A stretch of 64,000 bases of DNA. It comes from Streptomyces antibioticus (GTDB lineage Bacteria > Actinomycetota > Actinomycetes > Streptomycetales > Streptomycetaceae). The position numbers were made by a program, and so were the translations under genes. The stretch covers positions 5,995,043 through 6,059,042 of the forward strand of contig NZ_CM007717.1 of assembly GCF_002019855.1 (NCBI RefSeq). Direction: 5' to 3'. The notes below the pieces were generated by a model that ran no database searches, was not told the DNA's origin, and was given only the letters and a program-made list of their open reading frames with translations. Position 1 is the stretch's first letter, and each line of letters begins with the position of its first letter. This document shows positions 44,099-53,700 of this stretch, piece by piece.

Positions 44099-47000
44099 CT
44101 AACGCTCCTGGTTGTAGGTGCTGTCAGGACCGAAGCCCTGGCCGTTCGTTTCACTGCTGCCTGCGTTGCGCCCGCGCTGGACACCCCGACGCAGGTTGCT
44201 CAACCTGCCTCGGACGTCCTCCGGGGCGCGGGAGACCTGTGGGCCTCCCTGCGGGGTGCTTTCGGCGGCTCCCTCGACCAGGTTGGCCTTGGGGACGCGC
44301 CGCGGCAGACCGGAGGAGGTGACCCCGCCCGCCTTCGGCTTCTTCAGCGCCGACGCCTGCTGCCAGCGCGTGTCGTTGGCCGACTGCCAGCCGCTGTCGC
44401 CGTTGCTCTGCGGGGCGGGGGCCGCGGGCTCGCGGTTCGCGGGCCGTGCGGCGCCGTTCGAACCGCTCGCGCCGAGGGATCCACGGCGGGGCAGTCCGGC
44501 GTCGGTCATCGTGTGGGGGGCGGCGGAAGCCGGTCCCGGCCGGTCGAAGCCTACGCGGTCCCGCTCACCCGCGTCAGCGGGCCGGGCGGATTCCGCTTCC
44601 GGAGCGTACTGGTCCGGGTAGCCGTTCTGGAAACCGTTCTGCTGCGGCCAGTCGTCCTGGTAGGACTGCTCCTCGTACCCCGAGTAACCCTCGCCGGCGG
44701 GGGTGTGCGCCGGAGCGCGCTCCTCCTGGACCGGTTCCGCATACGCGGGGTCCGGGTAGCCGCCGTTGGGCGCGAAGTACTGGTCGTCGTACGCCGGACG
44801 CTGCTGCTCCTCGTACGGAGCCTGCTGCTGGTCGTCGTACGCCGAGTGGCCGCCCTCGTAGGAGGCGGGGGCGTCCGCGTACCCGCCCGGGGCCGCGTCG
44901 TAGCCGTTCTGCGCGCCGTCGAAGCCCTGCTGCTGCCCGGCGTCGAAGCCCCCGTCGTACGACGGGGCCTCGTGGCCCTGCTGCGGCTGGCCGTTCTGGG
45001 GGTCAAGAGCCGCCCTGCGCTCCTCGCGCATCAGCGAACGGCCGACCGGGTCCAGGTCGCGCAGATCGTCCGGAACCTCGTACGCACTGTCGTCGAAGCC
45101 CAGCTCGGCGGCGGTGCGCATCGGCAGACCGTTGTTGAAGTCCTCACCCGGGACGTGCTGCTCCGGGATGATCTGCGAGACGGTGAACTCGTCGCGCTCG
45201 GGCTGGTGCTCGCCGCCGCCACCGTGGGTGATGGCGTCCGGGAGCATGACCAGCGAGGTGGTGCCGGCCTGCTCGCCCGAGGGGCGGAGCTGGACCCGGA
45301 TGCCGTGCCGGTCGGACAGCCGGCCGACCACGAACAGACCCATGCGCTGGGAGATCGCGGCGTCCACGGTCGGCGGGTTGGCCAGCTTGTGGTTGATGTC
45401 CGCGAAGTCCTCGGCGGTGAGGCCGATGCCCTTGTCGTGGATCTCGATCATCACACGGCCGTCGGGCAGACGGGTCGCGGTGACCCGGACCTTGGTCTGC
45501 GGCGAGGAGAACGTGGTGGCGTTCTCCAGCAGCTCGGCGAGCAGGTGCACGAGGTCGGTCACGGCGCGGCCGTGGATCTCGGCCTCCGGGACGCCCGACA
45601 GCTCGATGCGCTCGTACTGCTCCACCTCGGAGGAGGCGGCGCGCAGCACGTCGACCAGCGGGACCGGCTGGTCCCAGCGGCGGCCCGGCTCCTCGCCGGC
45701 GAGGACCAGGAGGTTCTCGCCGTTGCGGCGCATACGGGTCGCGAGGTGGTCCAGACGGAACAGGTTCTCGAGCTGGTCCGGGTCGGCCTCGTTGTTCTCC
45801 AGGTCGGTGATCAGGGTCAACTGGCCCTCGATCAGCGACTGGTTGCGGCGCGACAGGTTGGTGAAGATCGCGTTGATGTTGCCCCGCAGCAGGGCCTGCT
45901 CGGCGGCCAGCCGGACCGCCTCGCGGTGGACCTGGTCGAAGGCGCGGGCGACTTCGCCGATCTCGTCCGTGGTGGTGATCGGGATCGGGGCGACCCGGGT
46001 GTCGACCCGGCCGGGGTCGGTGCGGGAAAGCTGGTCGACCAGCATCGGCAGGCGCTGCTCGGCGATGCCGAAGGCGGCGTTGCGGAGCTGGCGCATCGCG
46101 CGGGACATCTGGCGGGCCACCGCGCCGGCGAGGATGAACGCCAGCAGCAGGGCGACCACGACGGCCGCACCGGTGATGATCGCGGAGGTCTTGGCGTCCG
46201 AGGCGATGTCAGACGCCTCGGTCACGGCCGCGTCGGCCATGTCCGACTGGATCTGGCGGTACGCGTCGTACTTCAGCGTGGTGAGCGCCCACCAGTTCTC
46301 CTTGCTGATGCCGACCTGGGCCAGACCGGCGCGCTCGGCGCCGTCGGTGGTCTTCATCGTGGAGATGGCGCCGACCATGACGGTCGAGTCGGACGGCGGC
46401 GGGACGTAGTCGTCGTCCTTCTGCTTCTGCTCGGCGGCGAACGCGCCGGCCTGCGTCTTCAGCTCGGCCTCGGCGGTCTCCAGCTTGGCGGCGTCCTCCT
46501 CGCTGCCACCGCCCTTGTACTCCTCGATCGCGATGCGCTCGAGGTAGGCGTAGGAGGAGAGCGCGACCCGCTGCTTGGCGAAGTCGCCGTCCTTCGGACC
46601 GGGCGAGATCAGCAGATGCATGCCGATCGAGCGCTGGAGGGACGTGGCGGCCTTGGTCAGCGAGATCGCGTAGACCGTACGGCCGTAGGAGGTGATGTTT
46701 CCGGTGCCGAGGCCCAGCTCGTTGGAGAACTCCATGAGCGGGTGGGCGACCGAGGTGTAGCCCTCCTCGGTCCCGACGCCGGGGAGCTTCGAGGTGTAGG
46801 CGGCCGCGCGGATCTTCGGCAGGTTCTTCTCCGCCGCGCGGAACAGGTCCAGACGGCGCTGGAGACCCGGCTTGTCCGGCATGCTCTCGGCGGCCTCGTT
46901 GAAGGCGGCGGCCGCGGCGTCCGTGTTCCGGCGGGCCTCGGTGACGGTGTCGTCGTCCCGCTTGCCCGCGAGGAGCGGCGCGGCGCTGATGTCGCGCTCC

Positions 47001-47317
47001 TTGTAGAGCGCGTCGTCGTACGTCAGAGCGGCCCGCACGAGCTGGGCCGTGTTCTGCGCGTCCTCCGCCTCCTGCCAGGTGTCGATCGAGCTCTTCACCT
47101 GGAAGCCGCCCATGACCAGGCCGACCAGCACGGGTATGAGCAGGATCGCGTTCAGCCGGGTCGGCACCCGCCAGTTGCGCGGGGAGAGACGGCCGCCGCT
47201 CTGCGCGGGCGTTGCCGTCGGCTCCGAGCCGGGCACAGGGGCGGTCGCCGCTCCGCGCGGCGGCGGGGTGAAGTTGCCCCGGGCCGCAGGCTCGGGACTG
47301 TTATTGCTTCGCCTCAC
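44099..47317 (-). CDS. cvnA: Conservon sensor histidine kinase CvnA (copy 1)
   Basis: A 1072-aa membrane kinase. A Pro/Ala-rich N-terminus leads to a first span (about 52-72, LNAILLIPVLVGLVMGG). A roughly 300-residue extracellular sensor of the nitrate-sensing (NIT) type follows, then a second span (about 378-400, IITGAAVVVALLLAFILAGAVAR) and a HAMP-like region. The likely phospho-acceptor is His524 in FRLDHLATRMRRNGENLLVLAG. The ATP domain has LLAELLENATTFS (N box), IEIHDKGIGL and GLFVVGRLSDRHGI. The last ~300 residues are Tyr/Gln/Asp-rich and disordered. GTG start. It heads the four-gene conservon. Confidence 0.95.
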   Translation of the reverse strand: MRRSNNSPEPAARGNFTPPPRGAATAPVPGSEPTATPAQSGGRLSPRNWRVPTRLNAILLIPVLVGLVMGGFQVKSSIDTWQEAEDAQNTAQLVRAALTYDDALYKERDISAAPLLAGKRDDDTVTEARRNTDAAAAAFNEAAESMPDKPGLQRRLDLFRAAEKNLPKIRAAAYTSKLPGVGTEEGYTSVAHPLMEFSNELGLGTGNITSYGRTVYAISLTKAATSLQRSIGMHLLISPGPKDGDFAKQRVALSSYAYLERIAIEEYKGGGSEEDAAKLETAEAELKTQAGAFAAEQKQKDDDYVPPPSDSTVMVGAISTMKTTDGAERAGLAQVGISKENWWALTTLKYDAYRQIQSDMADAAVTEASDIASDAKTSAIITGAAVVVALLLAFILAGAVARQMSRAMRQLRNAAFGIAEQRLPMLVDQLSRTDPGRVDTRVAPIPITTTDEIGEVARAFDQVHREAVRLAAEQALLRGNINAIFTNLSRRNQSLIEGQLTLITDLENNEADPDQLENLFRLDHLATRMRRNGENLLVLAGEEPGRRWDQPVPLVDVLRAASSEVEQYERIELSGVPEAEIHGRAVTDLVHLLAELLENATTFSSPQTKVRVTATRLPDGRVMIEIHDKGIGLTAEDFADINHKLANPPTVDAAISQRMGLFVVGRLSDRHGIRVQLRPSGEQAGTTSLVMLPDAITHGGGGEHQPERDEFTVSQIIPEQHVPGEDFNNGLPMRTAAELGFDDSAYEVPDDLRDLDPVGRSLMREERRAALDPQNGQPQQGHEAPSYDGGFDAGQQQGFDGAQNGYDAAPGGYADAPASYEGGHSAYDDQQQAPYEEQQRPAYDDQYFAPNGGYPDPAYAEPVQEERAPAHTPAGEGYSGYEEQSYQDDWPQQNGFQNGYPDQYAPEAESARPADAGERDRVGFDRPGPASAAPHTMTDAGLPRRGSLGASGSNGAARPANREPAAPAPQSNGDSGWQSANDTRWQQASALKKPKAGGVTSSGLPRRVPKANLVEGAAESTPQGGPQVSRAPEDVRGRLSNLRRGVQRGRNAGSSETNGQGFGPDSTYNQER

Positions 47318-47693
47318 TCGACCAACAACCTCTCGGCGGTCGGCACCTTCGTCGTGCCGCAGTGTCTCAGAGCCCGGTCAGCCATCGACCATGAGTACGT
47401 CATTGACTATTGGGCAGTTCAGGCATTCCAGCATGACGACCAGCGCTCTTCCAAACAGTGAGAAGAGCCGGTTCGCTGTGATGTAAGCCCCAGATAAAAC
47501 GGTCAAAAAGAGCGAGCCCCGCCAAAAGACAGGGCTTTCATGCGCGCAGCGAGACCAAGTGACCGCGACGCGTTGCCGTACCACCGGATTCCTCTGCCGA
47601 AACGTTATGAACACCGAAGCCGACCGTGTCAAAGGGCACGGTCGGCTCCGGAACGTCTACGACGGGTGCCGTACGGCACGGATCATGGGAAAA
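47318..47693. other. Intergenic region between the two conservons
   Basis: A 376-bp gap. Near its right end AGCCGACCGTG (47618-47628) pairs with CACGGTCGGCT (47637-47647), a terminator for the second conservon on the minus strand. The remaining ~290 bp are lower in GC than the flanking genes and must hold the promoter of cvnA copy 1. I could not pick a clear -35/-10 pair. No convincing gene. Confidence 0.6.
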
Positions 47694-48269
47694 CTATCGC
47701 AGTCGGGCCATCAGCGCATGCTCGACCAGTGTGATGAGCGCACTCTTGGCGTCCGAGCGGTGCCGGGCGTCCGTCGTGATGATGGGGGTGTCCGGCCCGA
47801 TCTGGAGGGCCTCACGGACCTCCTCCGGCTGGTACGGCTGCTGGCCGTCGAAGCCGTTGAGGGCGACGACGAACGGCAGGCCGGAGTTCTCGAAGTAGTC
47901 GACCGCGGGGAAGCAGTCGGCCAGCCGGCGGGTGTCCACCAGGACCACCGCGCCGATGGCACCGCGCACCAGGTCGTCCCACATGAACCAGAAACGGTCC
48001 TGGCCCGGCGTACCGAACAGGTACAGGATCAGATCCTGGTCCAGCGTGATACGGCCGAAGTCCATCGCCACCGTGGTGGTGGTCTTGTCCCCGGTGTGGG
48101 TGAGGTCGTCGATGCCCGCGCTCGCGGACGTCATCACGGCCTCCGTGCGCAGCGGGTTGATCTCGGAGACGGCGCCCACGAACGTGGTCTTGCCCACGCC
48201 GAAGCCACCCGCCACCACGATCTTCGCGGAGGTGGTCGCCCGGCCTCCGTCAGAGCTTGCGAAGTCCAC
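47694..48269 (-). CDS. cvnD: Conservon small GTP-binding protein CvnD (copy 2)
   Basis: A 191-aa Ras-like GTPase, a near copy of 42430-43011. The P-loop is GGFGVGKT (21-28), with FGTPGQDRFWFMWDDLVRG and VALNGFDGQQPY. The main differences are a two-residue shorter N-terminus and scattered conservative changes. GTG 48269 overlaps the 3' end of cvnC by 20 bp, exactly as in copy 1. Confidence 0.95.
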   Translation of the reverse strand: MDFASSDGGRATTSAKIVVAGGFGVGKTTFVGAVSEINPLRTEAVMTSASAGIDDLTHTGDKTTTTVAMDFGRITLDQDLILYLFGTPGQDRFWFMWDDLVRGAIGAVVLVDTRRLADCFPAVDYFENSGLPFVVALNGFDGQQPYQPEEVREALQIGPDTPIITTDARHRSDAKSALITLVEHALMARLR

Positions 48270-48648
48270 TGAGCACCCTTTCGAGCAGCGTCACGTCCGG
48301 AGCGCCGCCGTTGTTCTCGTCGCCGCCCGGCTGGTGAATGGCCACCAGTCCGGCCTCGGCGAGGTCCGCCACCAGGATCCGCGCCACACCGAGGGGCATG
48401 GCCAGCAGCGCCGAGACCTCGGCGACCGACTTCACCTCACGGCACAGATGGCAGATGCGCTGGTGCTCCGGGAGCAGCCCCATGAGCGCTGCCGGGTCGG
48501 CCGTGGTGCTGATCAGCGCCTCGATGGCGAGCTGATAGCGCGGCCGGGTCCGGCCACCGGTCATCGCGTAGGGACGCACCAGCGGCTGGTCGCCCTCATC
48601 CCCGTACGGCTCCGCGTACGGATCATGATGGGCGGTGGGCGGGGTCAT
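48250..48648 (-). CDS. cvnC: Conservon protein CvnC, DUF742 (copy 2)
   Basis: A 132-aa DUF742 protein: LVRPYAMTGGRTRPRYQLAIEALISTTAD, CHLCREVKSVAEVSALLAMPLGVARILVADLAEAGLVAIHQPGG. It ends in the same VTLLERVLSGLRKL as copy 1 but has only about 22 residues ahead of the core. ATG 48648 follows GGAGGA. It lies 113 bp after cvnB. Confidence 0.94.
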   Translation of the reverse strand: MTPPTAHHDPYAEPYGDEGDQPLVRPYAMTGGRTRPRYQLAIEALISTTADPAALMGLLPEHQRICHLCREVKSVAEVSALLAMPLGVARILVADLAEAGLVAIHQPGGDENNGGAPDVTLLERVLSGLRKL

Positions 48649-48761
48649 GAATCCTCCGGGCGGGACAGCATTTCTCGGTCGGTCGTGCCGTCCGTCTGGG
48701 CCGGTGGGGGGATTGTGTCGGCCGGACGGTGATTTCGTGAGGCGGGTGGTACTGGGGCGGG

Positions 48762-49184
48762 TCAGTGGAGCAGACTGCCCTGGAGCTCGGCGCGCAGGTC
48801 GGGCGTGAGTACCGCACCCGCCCGGTCGACGAGGAGTGCCATCTCGTAACCCACCAGACCGATGTCGCACTCGGGGTGCGCGAGCACAGCGAGGGACGAG
48901 CCGTCCGAGACGGACATGAGGAAGAGGAATCCTCGTTCCATCTCGACGACGGTCTGGGCCACGCTGCCGCCCTCGAAGATCCGGGAGGCGCCGGCCGTGA
49001 GCGAGGTGAGCCCCGACGCGACGGCCGCGAGCTGATCGGCACGGTCGCGCGGGAAGCCCTCGGACATCGCGAGCAGAAGCCCGTCGGCGGACACGACGAC
49101 GGTGTGGGACACCCCAGGGGTGTTGTCCACGAAGTTGGTGATCAACCAGTTCAGGTTCTGGGCCGCCTGGCTCATCTGGCTCAA
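48762..49184 (-). CDS. cvnB: Conservon roadblock/LC7 protein CvnB (copy 2)
   Basis: A 140-aa roadblock/LC7 protein almost identical to copy 1; visible changes are SVAQT for AVNQT, LFLMS for LFIMS and a Cys in HPECDIGLVGYE. TTG 49184 follows the cvnA TAG with no gap and has AGGAG upstream; the internal ATG (49175) is an alternative. The abutting stop and start suggest translational coupling to cvnA. Confidence 0.93.
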   Translation of the reverse strand: MSQMSQAAQNLNWLITNFVDNTPGVSHTVVVSADGLLLAMSEGFPRDRADQLAAVASGLTSLTAGASRIFEGGSVAQTVVEMERGFLFLMSVSDGSSLAVLAHPECDIGLVGYEMALLVDRAGAVLTPDLRAELQGSLLH

Positions 49185-52100
49185 CTAACGCTCCTGCGGG
49201 TGAGTGGGGCTGGGGAAACTGCCGGTCTGCGGGCCGTTGCCGGCCTGTCGACCCTGGGCGATGCCCCTACGGAGATTGGTCAGCCGGCCGCGTACGTCGT
49301 CAGGCGCACGCGAGACCTGCGGACCGGTTTGGTGCTGTTGCTGCTGAGCCGTGCCCGGGACGAGGTTCGCCCGGGGTACCCGGCGCGGCAGGCCGGAGGT
49401 GGTGACGCCGCCCGCGGCGGGCTGCCTGACGCGCTCGGCCTGCCGGACCAGCTCGTCGTTGGGAGACGTGCGCCATGCGGCGCCGGTGGACGCGGCTCGC
49501 TGCGGATTGGCAGGAGCCTGCTGCTGCGGCGCCGGCTGTTGGGGGGCCTGCGGTGCCGGAGCCTGACCGCCCGCCTGCGGACCGCCGTGGAACCAGTTGG
49601 TCTCCAGCGTGTCGTACAGCGGGGTGCGGCCGTCGCCCGGACCCGTGGCCGGCGGCAGTGCCTCCGGCTCGGGGCGGACGGCGGGACGCGGCGGGACCGA
49701 CGGCTGCGGCTGGCCGTAGCCGCCCGTCCCGTTGAGCTGCGGACGCTCGAACTGACCGGTGGCGGACGGGTCCTGGTGGCCGGGCAGCGCGTGCTGTCCG
49801 GTGGCGGAGCCGTCGTAGCCGGGCTGGGCGAACTGTCCGGTGGAGCTGTTGTCGTACGCCTGGGGAGCCGCGAACTGGTTCGGGTTCGCCGGGGCGTGAC
49901 CGTTCTGGGGGTGCTGGCCGTTGGGGGCGCCGAAGACGTCGGAGCGGGTGTAGCCGCCGCCCGAGGGCTGCTGGCCGTTGGCACCGGCGCCCGGGCGCGG
50001 GAACTGGCCCGTGTCCTGGCGGCCCGCCGGGGACTGACCCTGCTGCGGGACGGCGGGGCGGCCGAAGTCGGCGGGACCGGCCGGGCCCTGACGCTGGTCG
50101 ATCCGCGGCATCCGCGAGGTCTGCTGGGTGTCCGGCTCCTCGTGGCCGCGCGGGGCGTCCATCGAGGTGCGGCCGACCGGCGGCTGGGCGTTCTCGTCGC
50201 CCCAGCTCGTCACCCGCGGCTGCGGGTTGTCGCCGCCGGGCAGCTCGGCACGCGGACCACCGCGCGGCGGAAGCTGCGGCTGACGGCCGCGGCCGCCCTG
50301 CTCGGGCTTGTTCGCGCGCTGCTGCGGCGGACGCCCGCCGAACATGTCGGTGCCCTGCCCGCCGGTCCCGGAGGACTGGAGGTTCTGCGACGCGCCCTGG
50401 GTCTGGTTGCCGTACCCGGCACCCGCGCCGGCCGGGGCCGGACGGCCCTGCGGCGGAGCGGCGGGCGGCTGCTGGGCGCGCGGCGGGTTGCCGGCGGGGC
50501 GGCCCGCGCCGTCCCGGCCGGGCAGCGCGGCCCGGGGACCCTGACCGGCGGCGAGCCGGCCGCCGTTGCCGGCGCCCGCGCCGAGGGCGCCGCCGGCCGC
50601 CGGGGCACCGGCGCCGAGCGAACCGCCCTGCTGGCCGGCCTGGCGGCGGGCCGCCGCGGCACCGGCCGCGGCCTGCGCGGCGGCGGGACCGCCCGCGGCA
50701 CCGCCCTGGCCGGGCTTGGGCTGGGGCTTCTTGCCGCCCTGGGCGACGTCCACGGGCAGCATGACCAGCGCGGTCGTACCACCGGAGTCGGACGGGCGGA
50801 GCTGGATGCGGATGCCGTGCCGCTGGGACAGACGACCGACCACGAAGAGGCCCATGCGCCGGGAGACGGAGACGTCCACGGTGGGCGGCGAGGCGAGCCG
50901 CTCGTTGATCGCGGCGAGGTCCTCCGGGGAGAGACCGATACCGGTGTCGTGGATCTCGATCAGCACCCGGCCGTCGGGCAGGGCGTGACCGGTGACCTTG
51001 ACCTTGGTCTGCGGCGACGAGAACGACGTGGCGTTCTCGAGCAGCTCGGCGAGGAGGTGCACGAGGTCGTTGACGACCCGGCCGGCGACCTCGGTGGTCG
51101 GCACGGAGGACAGTTCGATGCGCTCGTACTGCTCCACCTCGGAGGCGGCGGCGCGCAGGACGTCGACCAGCGGGACCGGACGGGTCCAGCGGCGGCCGGG
51201 CTCCTCACCCGCGAGGACGAGGAGGTTCTCACCGTTACGGCGCATACGGGTGGCGAGGTGGTCGAGCTTGAAGAGCGAGGAGAGCTGGTCCGGGTCGGCC
51301 TCGCGGGACTCCAGTTCGGAGATCAGCGAGAGCTGGCGCTGGATCAGACCCTGGGAGCGGCGCGAGAGGTTGGTGAACATCGCGTTGACGTTGCCCCGCA
51401 GCAGGGCCTGCTCGGCGGCGAGCCGGACGGCCTCGCGGTGCACGTCGTCGAAGGCCGCGGCCACCTTGCCGATCTCGTCCCGGGAGTGCACACCGACCGA
51501 CTCCACGGACGTGTCGACGTCCTGCGGGTCGGACTCGGAGAGCTGCTTGACCAGCTCGGGCAGGCGGTCCTGGGCGACCCGGGTGGCGGTCTCCTGGAGG
51601 CGGCGCAGCGAGCGGATCATGGACCGGGCGACGACGAAGGCGCCGACGAGCGACACACCGAGCACGAGCAGGATCAGCGCACCGGAGATGATGGCTTCCT
51701 GCTCCGACTCGGCCCGCAGCTCACGGGCCTTCTGCTCCATCTGCTCGAGCAGCGTGTGCTCGATGTTGTTCATCTGGCGGATCTTGGTGCTGCTGTCGTC
51801 CAGCCAGTCCTGGTAGGACCGCTTGTCCAGCGACGCCAGACCGGAGGACGAGTTGAGCGCCCGGGTGGCGTAGGTGTCGGACTCCTCGATGACCGGGTTG
51901 CCCTTTTCGATGGGCTGGAGCAGGTCCTCGGCGCCCTCGTCGCCGAAGATGCCGCGGAAGGACGACAGCTCCGACTCCTCGCTCTCGCGGGCGGCGTCGG
52001 CGTACTGCCGGTCGTTCTCGGAGAGCTTGCCGAAGGTGGTGTTGTTCGCCGGCAGCGCGGCCGCGAGGACGGCGCGCTGGACGGAGGCCCACTCCTTGGC

Positions 52101-52889
52101 GGTGGAGAAGGCGGCCAGCGCGCGGGTGCGCTGGATCATCTCCGGGTTGCTGGTGGCCTGCGCCATGTCCTGGGAGAGGTCGAGCAGGCTGGTGATGAGC
52201 TGGTGGTAGGCGTCCACCGTGCGCATCGAGTTGTCCTCGTCCGCGTACGCGCTGGAGCGTATCTGCTGGAGCTTGCCCAGCTCGCCGAGGAGACCCACGA
52301 GGGTGTCGCGGACGCCCTGGAGGTTGCCGTCCGTGGACGCGACGTTGATCTTCTCGGCGGCGTCCTGGAAGGCGGTCATGGACCGGTCGGTCTTGGTCCG
52401 GTTGCCCTTGACGCCGAAGTCGGTGTCCTTGGCGCCGTGCGCCAGCGGGCCGGCCGAGCGGTCGCGCTCGTCCTGGAGCGCGACGGCCAGCTCGGTGGCC
52501 TGCTTGGTCATCTCCGTCAGCAGCTTCATGTTGTCGAGCTGCTGGATGTCGTCCATGGACTGGTTGATACGCAGCGCACCCAGCGAGGTGGCCGCGACCA
52601 CCGGGAGGGTCAGCAGCGCCACCAGTCGGGTGGAGATGCGCCAGTTGCGCAGCGCCACGCGCGAGCCGGGGCCGGGCGGACCGGCCGAGGGCTTCGTCTT
52701 CGGAGTCGGGGGCAGACCGGACGACGCCGACGCGCCGGGGCGCCCGGAGCGCTCTCCGCCGTCGCCGGACGGTGCCTGGCCCGGGTTCTGGGCGTGCTGG
52801 GGCGAGGAGCTGCCATTGCTGGGGGCAGTCCCGCCGTGCGGCTCCGGCATCGCCGAAGCACTGCCATCCCTCTTGAAACGTCCCTGCAC
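49185..52889 (-). CDS. cvnA: Conservon sensor histidine kinase CvnA (copy 2)
   Basis: A 1234-aa membrane kinase of the same plan as copy 1. It begins MQGRFKRDGSASA with a Gly/Ser/Pro-rich N-terminus, then a first span (about 78-98, LVALLTLPVVAATSLGALR). A ~300-residue NIT-type sensor differs strongly from copy 1. A second span (IISGALILLVLGVSLVGAFVVA) leads to a HAMP-like region. The putative phospho-acceptor is His544 in FKLDHLATRMRRNGENLL. ATP-binding motifs: LLAELLENATSFS, IEIHDTGIGL, GLFVVGRLSQRHGI. A Pro/Gln/Gly-rich disordered tail fills about the last 420 residues. GTG 52889 is chosen; an internal ATG is 13 codons on. Confidence 0.94.
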   Translation of the reverse strand: MQGRFKRDGSASAMPEPHGGTAPSNGSSSPQHAQNPGQAPSGDGGERSGRPGASASSGLPPTPKTKPSAGPPGPGSRVALRNWRISTRLVALLTLPVVAATSLGALRINQSMDDIQQLDNMKLLTEMTKQATELAVALQDERDRSAGPLAHGAKDTDFGVKGNRTKTDRSMTAFQDAAEKINVASTDGNLQGVRDTLVGLLGELGKLQQIRSSAYADEDNSMRTVDAYHQLITSLLDLSQDMAQATSNPEMIQRTRALAAFSTAKEWASVQRAVLAAALPANNTTFGKLSENDRQYADAARESEESELSSFRGIFGDEGAEDLLQPIEKGNPVIEESDTYATRALNSSSGLASLDKRSYQDWLDDSSTKIRQMNNIEHTLLEQMEQKARELRAESEQEAIISGALILLVLGVSLVGAFVVARSMIRSLRRLQETATRVAQDRLPELVKQLSESDPQDVDTSVESVGVHSRDEIGKVAAAFDDVHREAVRLAAEQALLRGNVNAMFTNLSRRSQGLIQRQLSLISELESREADPDQLSSLFKLDHLATRMRRNGENLLVLAGEEPGRRWTRPVPLVDVLRAAASEVEQYERIELSSVPTTEVAGRVVNDLVHLLAELLENATSFSSPQTKVKVTGHALPDGRVLIEIHDTGIGLSPEDLAAINERLASPPTVDVSVSRRMGLFVVGRLSQRHGIRIQLRPSDSGGTTALVMLPVDVAQGGKKPQPKPGQGGAAGGPAAAQAAAGAAAARRQAGQQGGSLGAGAPAAGGALGAGAGNGGRLAAGQGPRAALPGRDGAGRPAGNPPRAQQPPAAPPQGRPAPAGAGAGYGNQTQGASQNLQSSGTGGQGTDMFGGRPPQQRANKPEQGGRGRQPQLPPRGGPRAELPGGDNPQPRVTSWGDENAQPPVGRTSMDAPRGHEEPDTQQTSRMPRIDQRQGPAGPADFGRPAVPQQGQSPAGRQDTGQFPRPGAGANGQQPSGGGYTRSDVFGAPNGQHPQNGHAPANPNQFAAPQAYDNSSTGQFAQPGYDGSATGQHALPGHQDPSATGQFERPQLNGTGGYGQPQPSVPPRPAVRPEPEALPPATGPGDGRTPLYDTLETNWFHGGPQAGGQAPAPQAPQQPAPQQQAPANPQRAASTGAAWRTSPNDELVRQAERVRQPAAGGVTTSGLPRRVPRANLVPGTAQQQQHQTGPQVSRAPDDVRGRLTNLRRGIAQGRQAGNGPQTGSFPSPTHPQER

Positions 52890-53491
52890 TAGCGTCGCAA
52901 CCTCTGGACCAGGCGCCCTTCCGGGTGAACGGAAGGACGGTGTCGGCGTGTTGAGGGGAGCCCTGAATTGCGCCCCTCGGGTGGTCGGAATTACCGGCGC
53001 GGGTTCCCCCTTCTCGCCGCCACTTCGGCGCATGTGCGCCCCTTGTGCGCCGGCTAGATCCTGCGGCGGTTCGTGAGATTCCAGCACAGTGCAGGATCTC
53101 CAACAAGGTGTGTTGGCCGGGCTGTGACATGCGTGACAGCATGTGAGGGCCGCATCACGGGCCGTAGAGAACGAACCCGTGTAAAGCAGGCATAAGGGCT
53201 CAGGGTGCCGGGTGGTGGCACGTGTCCCAGTCGCCATGATCAGGAGCGGAATAAGCGCTTCAGGGGCGGAATGTCCGTTTGCTCATCTCCATGCGCCGGT
53301 CTGAATTGACCGCTTTGGGCGCTGATTCGTGAGCAAACTCACACACTGATCATGAGACCTTCACGCGTTCCCGGGGAATCGCGTGTTTAGCCTGACGCTT
53401 TACAGAAATGGCATATCCGACAAGCCGCGCCTGCGCGAGGGCTCCTTTCCCCGGCCCTCAGGCGCCCGACATGACAGGGTCACGTACAACA
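52890..53491. other. Intergenic region upstream of conservon 2
   Basis: About 600 bp without a convincing gene, separating divergent units. It contains 9-bp inverted repeats AGATCCTGC (53056-53064) and GCAGGATCT (53091-53099). A second dyad, TGACATGC (53125-53132) with GCATGTGA (53139-53146), shares the half-site TGACATG with the trypsin-promoter palindrome. The right part is AT-richer, as expected for promoters. No definite -35/-10 pair was assigned. Confidence 0.5.
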
Positions 53492-53506
53492 GTGAAGACG
53501 CCGCCG

Positions 53507-53680
53507 ATGTTCCACAAGATCGCCAACCCGCAGCGCACCACGCTGGCGCACCTCAAGGACGCCGTCGACCTGCGGCTCCCCGAGCGGCCGGAGCACGCCG
53601 TCGACCTGCCGGCCCAGACTGCCAATCCCAAGCGCACCATCCTCATGGAGGCCCCGGTCACGGCCTCCGTCGCGGAGTAG
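53507..53680 (+). CDS. Small conserved-type protein (57 aa)
   Basis: ATG 53507 begins MFHKIANPQRTTLAHLKDAVDLRLPERPEHAVDLP and ends ILMEAPVTASVAE. Nearly all codons end in G or C, so the frame looks translated. It may begin five codons earlier at GTG 53492. No strong ribosome site is visible (GAAG only). No signal or membrane segment. The repeated motif ANPQRTTL / ANPKRTIL suggests a small internal duplication. It is divergent from conservon 2 and followed by two 11-bp repeats and a terminator. No function can be assigned. Confidence 0.6.
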   Translation: MFHKIANPQRTTLAHLKDAVDLRLPERPEHAVDLPAQTANPKRTILMEAPVTASVAE

Positions 53681-53700
53681 ATCTGCAGAGAAGATCCCCA

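Noticed and set aside
43766..47461. Long plus-strand ORF opposite conservon 1
   Set aside because: Antisense shadow of cvnA/cvnB; the translation is repetitive Arg/Val/Leu with no domain, and real conservon motifs lie on the minus strand.
48765..52892. 1375-codon plus-strand ORF opposite conservon 2
   Set aside because: Antisense shadow of cvnA copy 2, as above.
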